This document shows, in pieces, positions 57,829 through 64,000 of a stretch of DNA of 64,000 nucleotides (its first letter is position 1; every line of letters begins with the position of its first letter). The translations under genes and the position numbers were made by a program. The notes beneath the pieces were generated by a model. The model did no database searches, was not told where the DNA came from, and worked only from the letters and a program-made list of their open reading frames with translations. This stretch comes from Acrocarpospora macrocephala (GTDB lineage: Bacteria; Actinomycetota; Actinomycetes; Streptosporangiales; Streptosporangiaceae), in contig NZ_BLAE01000054.1 in the NCBI RefSeq assembly GCF_009687865.1, positions 18,977-82,976 of the forward strand, in the 5' to 3' direction.

Positions 57829-59396
57829 CCATGCTCCTTACCGAGGGCGTCGGTGGGCAGTTCCTTACCCAAGGCGTCGATGGACAGTTCCTCGCCCAGG
57901 GCGTTGGCGGACAGTTCCTCGCCCAGGGCGTCGGCGAACGGCTTCTCGCCCACGGTGTCGGCGGACGCCAGGATCTGCCGATCCCGTTCTCCGCCGCCGT
58001 CTCGGGCGCGGCCATCGCCCTGCTCGTGTCCTTCGCCGCCCTCGGCTTCCTCTGGCGCGAACCCCGCCTGGCCGGCATCCCGTCGTACGTGACCCGGAAC
58101 ACCACCTGGCTCCGGCCCGCCATCGGCATCGTGATCGCCGCGTACTTCGCCATCGGCCTGCTCTTCGGCCCCGACACCCCCGACAACCCCACCGCAGGCG
58201 CCTTCTACGTCCTCTTCTGGGTCGGCCTAGTCCCCCTATCCCTCGTCTTCGGCCCTGTATGGCGAAATTTCAACCCACTACGCACCCTCCACCGCGCCGC
58301 CTGCGCCCTCCTCCGCCGCGACCCCGACCACGGCTGGAAAACTCTCTCCCCCCGCGTCGGCTACTGGCCCGCCACCGCGGGCCTGCTCGCCTTCGTCTGG
58401 CTGGAACTCGTCGCCCCCGACCGCGCAACCCTCCCCGTCATCACCATCTGGCTGACCTTGTACGCCCTGACCACCCTCACCGGAGCCGCCATCTTCGGAT
58501 CCCAATGGTTCGACAAAGGCGACGCTTTCGAGGCGTACAGCACCCTGATCGGCAGCCTTTCCCCCATAAGCCGACAAATCACACAACCCACGCGTCCACC
58601 GGGACGCCCAGCCGCCAAATCGCCCCAAGACAAATCGCCCCGAGGTAAATCCCCGCACGGCATATCACCCCAAGGCAAATCACGAAGGCGCGATTCCCAC
58701 CCACCCGCGCAAACTAAGCCGCGCAACTCGGCCGCCAAAGCCACCGAATCCCCTGCACACACCAAGCTGACCCTGCGTAACCCCCTCGACGGCATGGCCG
58801 GACTCGCGCACGCCCCCGGTCTCCCCGCCCTGGTGATCGTGCTCCTCGGCTCGACCATGTACGACAGCCTCTCCAACGCCCCCCTCTGGGTGCGATTCGT
58901 CCAGGAAAGCCGCCTCCCCGCCCCCCTCATGGGCACCTTCGGCCTGCTCACCGTCATCGCCCTGGTCCTGGCCCTGTTCCTGGCCGCCACCACCTGGGCC
59001 GCCCGCCTCGGCAGCGCCGCACCGGCCACGACCGCCGGCGAACTCGCCCACTCCCTGGTCCCGATCGCGGTCGGCTACCTCGTCGCCCACTACTTCACGC
59101 TGTTCCTCTTCGAAGGCCAGCACACCCTGGCCCTGCTCTCCGACCCCCTCGACACCGGCGCGAACTGGCTCGGCACCGCGAACTGGACCCTCCAGAGCCT
59201 GGGCGCCACCCCCGCCTCCATCGCCATGCTCCAGGTCACCGTCATCGTGATCGGCCACGTCCTCGGCACCGTCCTCGCCCACGACCGCGCCCTGACCCTG
59301 TTCCCGCACCGGACCGCGGTCATCGGCCAGATCCCCTTGATGGCCCTCATGGTGATCTACACCGTCGTCGGCCTACTCCTGCTGTTCGCCGGATAA
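57825..59396 (+). CDS. Polytopic membrane protein with repeat-expanded N-terminus and loop
   Basis: 523 residues, about ten membrane helices (for example SAAVSGAAIALLVSFAALGF, VLFWVGLVPLSLVFGPVWRN, TVIALVLALFLAATTWAARL). Conserved-looking polar points include GPVWRNFNPLRTLHR, SHxx-type AHYFTLFLFEGQHTL and TVIVIGHVLGTVLAHDRAL with two His. Related actinobacterial proteins are sometimes labelled fenitrothion hydrolase; I do not think that function is established. The first 45 residues are four and a half nonapeptide repeats of the GVGGQFLAQ type, and a cytoplasmic-looking loop carries five-residue repeats. The native N-terminus was probably LLAHGVGGRQDLPIPF. GTG start overlapping the lipoprotein stop, or ATG two codons later. 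Confidence 0.8.
   Translation: MTMLLTEGVGGQFLTQGVDGQFLAQGVGGQFLAQGVGERLLAHGVGGRQDLPIPFSAAVSGAAIALLVSFAALGFLWREPRLAGIPSYVTRNTTWLRPAIGIVIAAYFAIGLLFGPDTPDNPTAGAFYVLFWVGLVPLSLVFGPVWRNFNPLRTLHRAACALLRRDPDHGWKTLSPRVGYWPATAGLLAFVWLELVAPDRATLPVITIWLTLYALTTLTGAAIFGSQWFDKGDAFEAYSTLIGSLSPISRQITQPTRPPGRPAAKSPQDKSPRGKSPHGISPQGKSRRRDSHPPAQTKPRNSAAKATESPAHTKLTLRNPLDGMAGLAHAPGLPALVIVLLGSTMYDSLSNAPLWVRFVQESRLPAPLMGTFGLLTVIALVLALFLAATTWAARLGSAAPATTAGELAHSLVPIAVGYLVAHYFTLFLFEGQHTLALLSDPLDTGANWLGTANWTLQSLGATPASIAMLQVTVIVIGHVLGTVLAHDRALTLFPHRTAVIGQIPLMALMVIYTVVGLLLLFAG
57846..57953 (+). repeat. Four 27-bp in-frame repeats at the N-terminus of the membrane protein
   Basis: Units at 57846, 57873, 57900 and 57927 encode GVGGQFLTQ, GVDGQFLAQ, GVGGQFLAQ and GVGERLLAH. 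Confidence 0.9.
58617..58682 (+). repeat. 15-bp in-frame repeats in a loop of the membrane protein
   Basis: Four units encode KSPQD, KSPRG, KSPHG, ISPQG, followed by KS. Basic, Pro-rich insert between membrane helices. Confidence 0.85.
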
Positions 59397-59549
59397 ACCA
59401 GGACGCTCAGCGCCCTCCAGGCACCCTCGTTCCGGCAGTTCAGAAGCATGCGCGTACTCACACGCTGACTCACACGAGCCCCCGGCAAGGTTCACTCTGT
59501 CGGCACATGTGTGGCGCCGACGGAACACACCACATATCGAGGGGAAATC

Positions 59550-59765
59550 ATGCCGCTCATCAACGTGAAGGTCATCGAGGGCGTTTTCGACGACTCGCAG
59601 AAGGCCGAGATCGTCAAGTCGCTCACCGAGGCGATGGTCAGTATCGAGGGCGAGAACATGCGCTCGGTCACCTGGGTCGTCATCGAGGACGTCAAGAGCG
59701 GCGACTGGGGCATCGGCGGGCAGCCGCTGACCACCGCCGACGTCAAGGCACTCGCCGCAGGCTGA
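59550..59765 (+). CDS. 4-oxalocrotonate tautomerase family protein
   Basis: 71 residues. After Met removal the chain starts PLINVKVIEGVFDDSQKAEI, with the catalytic N-terminal Pro of the tautomerase superfamily, and continues VKSLTEAMVSIEGENMRSVT then WVVIEDVKSGDWGIGGQPLT. Pro1 acts as general base in keto-enol tautomerisation. The start is chosen because it puts Pro next to Met and follows GAGGGGAA. First gene of a possible operon with the SARP regulator 73 bp downstream. Confidence 0.9.
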   Translation: MPLINVKVIEGVFDDSQKAEIVKSLTEAMVSIEGENMRSVTWVVIEDVKSGDWGIGGQPLTTADVKALAAG

Positions 59766-59838
59766 TCGTTCACGCGCGCGAAGTCGAACTGTCCTCACGA
59801 CTTCGCGCGACCGAAATTCGCGGAAGGGAGTGAGTCCC

Positions 59839-61656
59839 ATGTTGACGATCCGTTTGCTCGGACCTCCGGCCATCGAGCGGGACGGCCAGCCGGTCAGATC
59901 GCCGCGTGGCCGCAAAGCATGGGCTCTACTCAGCTACCTGCTGCTGGCGGAGCGGCCGCCAAGCCGGCGGCATCTGGCTGAACTGCTCTTCGGCGACGCC
60001 GACGACCCGCTGGGCGCGCTGCGCTGGACGCTCGCCGAACTCCGCCGCGCGCTCGGCAAACGCGATGTGCTCAGCGGGGATCCCATCTCCCTGGACCTGG
60101 GTGACGACGTGGTCGTGGACCTTGAGCAGATCACTCGGGAGCGCGCCGATCCCACACCATTGCTGGATATCGGCGGAGAACTGCTCGAAGGTGTGCATCT
60201 GACCTCCAGCCTGGAGTTCGAATCCTGGCTGCTGGTGGAACGGCACCGCGTCTCGGCCCGGGTCGAGGCGCGGCTACGCCAGACGGCCGTCGCGCTGCTG
60301 GCCAGCGGGCGGGCGGGCGACGCGGTGCGGTACGCCTCGCGGGCCGTCACGCGCAATCCGCTGGAAGAGGGCAACCACGAGCTGCTGGTGCGGAGCCTGG
60401 CCGCGGCGGGGGACCGTACCGCGGCGTTGCGGCAGGTCGCGGTGGGGGAGGACATTCTGCGGCGGGAACTCGGGGTGGACGCGTCCCCGGCGCTGCGGGA
60501 GGCGGCCCATGTCGGCACCGGCAGCCCGATGGCGCCCCCGTTGAGCGGCCGCGCGGCGGCGTCCAGCCAGCTGGACGCGGGCCGGGCCGCGATCGTGGCC
60601 GGGGCCGTGGACGCCGGCCTGCAGTGTCTGCGCCGGGCCGTGGCGGAGGCGGCACGCGCCCGGGACGTGGCCCTGCAGGCTCGTGCGCTGGTCGCGCTCG
60701 GCGGGGCGCTGATCCACGCGGCGCGCGGGCGGGACGAGGAAGGCATCGTCGCGATCCACGAGGCGATCGAGCTGGCCACCCGCACCGGGGACCGGGCCAC
60801 CGCGGTGACCGCGCACCGGGAGCTGGCGTTCGTCGAGGTGCAGGCCGGGCGGCGCAAGACGGCCGAGGTCTGGCTGGCCAAGGCGCAGGCCCTGGCCGAG
60901 ACCGATCAGGAGTGGGCGGGGCTGCTCGCGGTGCGCGGCAGGAACGCCTCCGATTTCGGCGACTACCCGCTGGCTTTCGAGCTGCTCAACGAGTCGGTGG
61001 AGCGGTCGGGCCGATGCGGGGATCACCGGCAGCAGGCCTTTTCGCTGTCCATGGTGGCCCGGGCGCACCTGCTGCGCGCCGAGCGCAGCCAGGCCGCCGC
61101 GGCGCTGGCCAGAGCCCTGGAGCGCGTGTACGAGCAGCGCTGGATGGCGTTCCTGCCCTGGCCGCAGACCCTGCGGGCCGAGCTCGACCTGTTCGGCGGG
61201 GACCTCGAAGCCGCCACCGACGGGTTCGAGCAGGCCTGGGAGCTGGCCTGCCAGCTCAACGACTCCTGCTGGGAGGGCATGGCGGCGCGCGGCCTCGGCC
61301 TGCTCAGCGCCGCCAAGGGCGACTATCCGGCCGCCAGGAAGTGGCAGGACGAGGCGTCCTTCCGGTGCATCCGGGTGCCTGACCGTTACCAGTGGGTGCA
61401 CGGCTACGCGATGGACGCCGCTGTCGGCACCGCCCTCGACCATGGCGATCATGACCGGGCCCGGCCCCTGATCGAGAACCTGGCGGCCCTGGCCGCGCGC
61501 TGCGACATGCGCGAGCTCGTGGTCCGGGCGCATCTGCACCGGGCGCGACTGGGCGATCAGAACGCGCTGGCGGCCGCCCGGCTGCTCAGCGCCGACATCG
61601 ACAACCCGGCGCTGGCCCATTTGTTCCATGAATCCGCTATGAGGCAGAAGCAATGA
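59839..61656 (+). CDS. SARP/BTAD-type transcriptional regulator with TPR-like C-terminus
   Basis: 605 residues. The N-terminal OmpR-like winged helix (MLTIRLLGPPAIERDGQPVR, SPRGRKAWALLSYLLLAERP, RRHLAELLFGDADDPLGALR) is followed by the bacterial transcriptional activation domain (about 100-225, ELLEGVHLTSSLEFESWLLV, YASRAVTRNPLEEGNHELLV, LRRELGVDASPALREA) and about 360 residues of helical repeats. No NB-ARC ATPase is visible, so it is intermediate between small SARPs and AfsR. ATG 59839 follows AGGGAG. Its stop overlaps the methyltransferase start, so it is co-expressed with the enzymes it may control. Confidence 0.9.
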   Translation: MLTIRLLGPPAIERDGQPVRSPRGRKAWALLSYLLLAERPPSRRHLAELLFGDADDPLGALRWTLAELRRALGKRDVLSGDPISLDLGDDVVVDLEQITRERADPTPLLDIGGELLEGVHLTSSLEFESWLLVERHRVSARVEARLRQTAVALLASGRAGDAVRYASRAVTRNPLEEGNHELLVRSLAAAGDRTAALRQVAVGEDILRRELGVDASPALREAAHVGTGSPMAPPLSGRAAASSQLDAGRAAIVAGAVDAGLQCLRRAVAEAARARDVALQARALVALGGALIHAARGRDEEGIVAIHEAIELATRTGDRATAVTAHRELAFVEVQAGRRKTAEVWLAKAQALAETDQEWAGLLAVRGRNASDFGDYPLAFELLNESVERSGRCGDHRQQAFSLSMVARAHLLRAERSQAAAALARALERVYEQRWMAFLPWPQTLRAELDLFGGDLEAATDGFEQAWELACQLNDSCWEGMAARGLGLLSAAKGDYPAARKWQDEASFRCIRVPDRYQWVHGYAMDAAVGTALDHGDHDRARPLIENLAALAARCDMRELVVRAHLHRARLGDQNALAAARLLSADIDNPALAHLFHESAMRQKQ

Positions 61657-62456
61657 CAACACCGTTAAGACAGACGGATTGGACCGTCGTCGATGAGGGG
61701 TGGGGCCGCAAGGCGGCTGATTTCGCCACACTCAGCGAACCGTCCAACTGCCGTGAATACGTGACCATGCACCACGCCCTCGGCGTCGGCGCGGGTGACC
61801 GGCTCATCGACCTCGCCTGCGGCTCCGGTCTCGCCATCGAGTTCGCTTCGCTCCGGGGCGCTTCATGCGCCGGTATCGACGCTTCAGCTCGGCTGATCGC
61901 GGTTGCCAAACACCGCAATCCCGGCGCGGATGTACGCGTGGGGGACATGCAGGCGCTGCCGTGGGAGGACGCGAGCTTCGACGTCGTGACCAGCTTCCGC
62001 GGCGTCTGGGGGACGACTCCCGGGGCGCTGGACGAGATCTACCGTGTGCTCAAGCCCGGAGGGCGGGTGGGGTTCACGGTGTGGGGGCATATCAAGAAGT
62101 CGCCGGGGGCGTGGGCGCTCGCGCCGTTCCGGATGGCGACCACGGCGAAGCTGGAGAACCAGGCGGCGATGGTGTCGCTCGGACGGCCAGGGGTGGGGGA
62201 GGACCTGCTGGCGCGCTCCGGGTTTGTGGGCATCGAGCGGATCTCGGTGCCGTTCGCCTGGGAGTACGCCGATCCCGAGATGTTCGCGCGGACTCTGGCG
62301 TCCACCGGTCCCGCGTACGAGGCGATGCTGAACGTCGGGGAGGCCGCCTTCCTCGAAGGGGCGATCAAGGAAGCCCGCCCGCACGTTCTGGATGGACTTC
62401 CGCTCCGGGCCCTCATCGACGTGGTCGGGTATCTCGCGCGTAAAGAGAGTTCATGA
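61653..62456 (+). CDS. Class I SAM-dependent methyltransferase
   Basis: 267 residues, UbiE/Methyltransf_11 type: GAGDRLIDLACGSGLAIEFA (motif I), GIDASARLIAVAKHRNPGAD, MQALPWEDASFDVVTSFRGV (motif IV) and EIYRVLKPGGRVGFTVWG. Small-molecule methylation is likely. Coupled by four-base overlaps to the SARP gene before and the CMD gene after. Confidence 0.92.
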   Translation: MTTPLRQTDWTVVDEGWGRKAADFATLSEPSNCREYVTMHHALGVGAGDRLIDLACGSGLAIEFASLRGASCAGIDASARLIAVAKHRNPGADVRVGDMQALPWEDASFDVVTSFRGVWGTTPGALDEIYRVLKPGGRVGFTVWGHIKKSPGAWALAPFRMATTAKLENQAAMVSLGRPGVGEDLLARSGFVGIERISVPFAWEYADPEMFARTLASTGPAYEAMLNVGEAAFLEGAIKEARPHVLDGLPLRALIDVVGYLARKESS

Positions 62457-63058
62457 TGAGCACCATTGGTTTTCTCGGCATGCCCGAGGTGGACGACGAC
62501 GCGAGGCGGATCTTCGAGGAGGATGTCGAGGAGCTCGGCTATGTGATGAATGTGTCCAGGCTCTGGGCGTACCAGCCGAGGACCGTCATGTCGTTGTTCG
62601 GGCTGCTTCGTGAGGCCAGTTCGCCGCATGGGCTGGATGCTCGGCAGCGGTCGATCCTGGTCGTGGCCTGCGCGTCCGCGTTCGGGGACTCCTACTGCTC
62701 GCTGTCGTGGGGTGTGCGGCTGGCTGCCGCCGCCGACGAGGCGATCGCCTCCGGGGTGTTGCTCGGCACGGACGCCGGGTTGAGCGACCAGGAGCGGGCG
62801 ATGGCCCGCTGGGCGCGCAAGCTTGCCCGTGACCCCAACCAGACCACCGAAGCCGACGTCCAGGAGCTCCGGGATGCCGGGCTCAGCGATGACAAGATCT
62901 TCGCGATGACCGCGTTCGTCGCGCTGCGCCTCGCCTTCTCCACCGTCAACGACGCGCTCGGGGTCCCGCCCGATTCCGAATACCGCACCTACGCCCCCGC
63001 GGCCGTCCTCAACGCCGTGACGTACGGGCGCCCGTTCCTGGACGACATCGCGTCCTGA
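62453..63058 (+). CDS. Carboxymuconolactone decarboxylase/AhpD-like family protein
   Basis: 201 residues. An all-helical CMD fold with RQRSILVVACASAFGDSYCS LSWG and KLARDPNQTTEADVQELRDA, AMTAFVALRLAFSTVNDALG. AhpD-type enzymes use CxxC and a nearby His; here the motif is YCSLSWG, with a single Cys and no His, so peroxidase activity of the usual kind is doubtful. It ends the tautomerase-SARP-methyltransferase unit, followed by a strong terminator. Start could be either Met of the first two codons. Confidence 0.85.
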   Translation: MMSTIGFLGMPEVDDDARRIFEEDVEELGYVMNVSRLWAYQPRTVMSLFGLLREASSPHGLDARQRSILVVACASAFGDSYCSLSWGVRLAAAADEAIASGVLLGTDAGLSDQERAMARWARKLARDPNQTTEADVQELRDAGLSDDKIFAMTAFVALRLAFSTVNDALGVPPDSEYRTYAPAAVLNAVTYGRPFLDDIAS

Positions 63059-63068
63059 CACGTGGTTT

Positions 63069-63102
63069 TCGCGTTGGGTACGACGTTCCGTACCCAACGC
63101 GA
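63069..63102 (+). terminator. Strong terminator after the CMD gene
   Basis: Perfect 13-bp stem TCGCGTTGGGTAC / GTACCCAACGCGA, loop of eight, 11 bases after the stop codon. Confidence 0.85.
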
Positions 63103-63172
63103 GCGAATTTCTTCCCGGGGTGAACGGCTGGGGTGTAATAAAAGGGGAGGTCACGCGAGAGGTCACCCCTAA

Positions 63173-64000
63173 ATGCAGCCAGCCGGCACCGAGCCCCTCA
63201 TTCCAGACGATCCCCAGCAGATCGGCACTTATCGCTTGTTGGGCCGGTTGGGTGAGGGCGGCATGGGAACGGTCTACCTCGCCACCGGCGACACCGGCCG
63301 CCTCGTCGCGATCAAGGTCATCAGAACCGGGTACGCCTCGGACCACTTCGCCGCGCGATTCCATGCGGAGGTGACCCACGCCCGCCGGGTCGCGTCCTTC
63401 TGCACCGCCCAGGTTTTAGATGACGGTACGACCCGGGATGGGCGGCCGTACATGGTGACGGAATACATCCCCGGCACTCCACTGTCCCAGCAGATCTCGC
63501 GGCACGGCGCCCTCGACCCCGGCCAGCTCCACGGCGTCGCGATCGGCGTGGCCACCGCCCTGGCCGCCATCCACGTGGCCGGCTTGGTCCACCGCGACCT
63601 GAAACCCGCCAACGTCATCCTCTCCATGTCCGGCCCGCGCGTGATCGACTTCGGCATCGCCCGCGCTCTCGACGCCACCAGCGGCCCCACCCAAGCCGGC
63701 GAAGTCGTCGGCAGCCCCGGCTGGTGGGCCCCCGAACAGGTCAACGGCTCCGAAATCGGCCCATGGACCGACATATTCGCCTGGGGCTGCCTGGTCTCCT
63801 ACGCCGGCACCGGCCGCCACCCCTACGGCCACGGCGACGCCTCCCTGATGGCCGCCCGCGTCCTCAACACCCACCCCGACCTGGGCGACCTCCCACCTCC
63901 CTTGAACGACCTGGTCCGCCGCGCCACCTCCCCCGACCCCACCACCCGCCCCACCGCCCAAGACCTGATGCTCGCCCTCGTCGGCGGCACCCTCCCCACC
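63173..64000 (+). CDS. Serine/threonine protein kinase (PknB type), C-terminus cut by window edge
   Basis: The frame starts at ATG 63173 and runs off the window. It contains a Hanks-type kinase domain: IGTYRLLGRLGEGGMGTVYL (Gly loop), VAIKVI (Lys near residue 47), VHRDLKPANVILS (catalytic loop), VIDFGIAR (DFG), SPGWWAPEQV (APE) and DPTTRPTAQDLM. About 276 residues are visible. The part that would tell receptor from soluble forms (membrane helix, sensor repeats) lies beyond the edge. Starts about 70 bp after the terminator of the previous operon, so it has its own promoter. Confidence 0.93.
   Translation, partial: MQPAGTEPLIPDDPQQIGTYRLLGRLGEGGMGTVYLATGDTGRLVAIKVIRTGYASDHFAARFHAEVTHARRVASFCTAQVLDDGTTRDGRPYMVTEYIPGTPLSQQISRHGALDPGQLHGVAIGVATALAAIHVAGLVHRDLKPANVILSMSGPRVIDFGIARALDATSGPTQAGEVVGSPGWWAPEQVNGSEIGPWTDIFAWGCLVSYAGTGRHPYGHGDASLMAARVLNTHPDLGDLPPPLNDLVRRATSPDPTTRPTAQDLMLALVGGTLPT

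Noticed and set aside
60210..60235. TTCGAATCC as a tRNA T-loop signal
   Set aside because: It lies inside the SARP reading frame (LEFESWLL) and no cloverleaf can be formed around it.

Overview
The window is GC-rich, densely coded, plasmid-free-looking actinobacterial chromosome. GTG starts, ATGA-overlapping genes, a SARP regulator, an ECF42-type sigma factor with its DGPF partner, a Methyltransf_19 protein, an HATPase anti-sigma-like protein and a SapB-like lanthipeptide cluster all point to a mycelial actinomycete. Streptosporangiales (Nonomuraea/Streptosporangium-like) is my best guess, but that is inference. I saw no tRNA, rRNA, insertion sequence or CRISPR.

Layout. 0-5.6 kb: a cut VOC gene, an HrpB helicase, a short second-type Rho and a LURP-one/scramblase-like protein, separated by two arrays of decayed repeats that look copied from the 3' ends of rho and of the LURP-one gene. 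5.6-9.3 kb: TetR regulator facing a membrane exporter-like gene with two shared operators, an LPG-synthase-like membrane protein, PspC and lipB. 9.3-15.7 kb: APC permease, choline-kinase-like phosphotransferase and a dimethylglycine/sarcosine-dehydrogenase-like FAD-GcvT protein swollen by in-frame repeats, then a PfkB-family protein lacking its catalytic Asp. 15.7-18.9 kb: small conserved proteins and a BtrH-like protein. 18.9-27.1 kb: a LacI-controlled beta-glucan utilisation regulon (secreted GH16 with three discoidin domains, divergent ABC sugar importer, GH1 beta-glucosidase, LacI repressor), with a strongly structured RNA stretch between the binding protein and the first permease. 27-31.7 kb: class V aminotransferase, an orphan XRE protein, an MmyB-type regulator facing an SDR and a DsbA-like protein, and a CoA-binding protein.

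32.2-40.4 kb is the centrepiece: a complete class III lanthipeptide operon with LanKC synthetase, two very similar precursors carrying identical 22-residue cores, a perfect 15-bp hairpin, a heterodimeric ABC exporter and a prolyl oligopeptidase suited to leader removal. The two small precursor genes are below the usual gene-calling size. 40.4-47.8 kb: HATPase protein, small methyltransferase unit, YbdK-type ligase, ECF42 sigma/DGPF/DUF998 operon, and a zinc alcohol dehydrogenase facing its GntR regulator. 47.9-56 kb: a secreted GH128 glucanase, CadD-like transporter, P450, methyltransferase, VOC and TIGR03086 proteins, and a solitary ribulokinase behind two LacI-type operators. 56.6-59.4 kb: a CopC-like / cupredoxin-like / polytopic membrane protein operon with three separate in-frame repeat expansions. 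59.5-63.1 kb: a tautomerase-SARP-methyltransferase-CMD operon closed by a strong terminator, then the start of a Ser/Thr kinase.

A recurring theme is local tandem duplication: 3'-tail copies behind three unrelated genes and 15-, 27- or 30-bp in-frame repeats inside three proteins.
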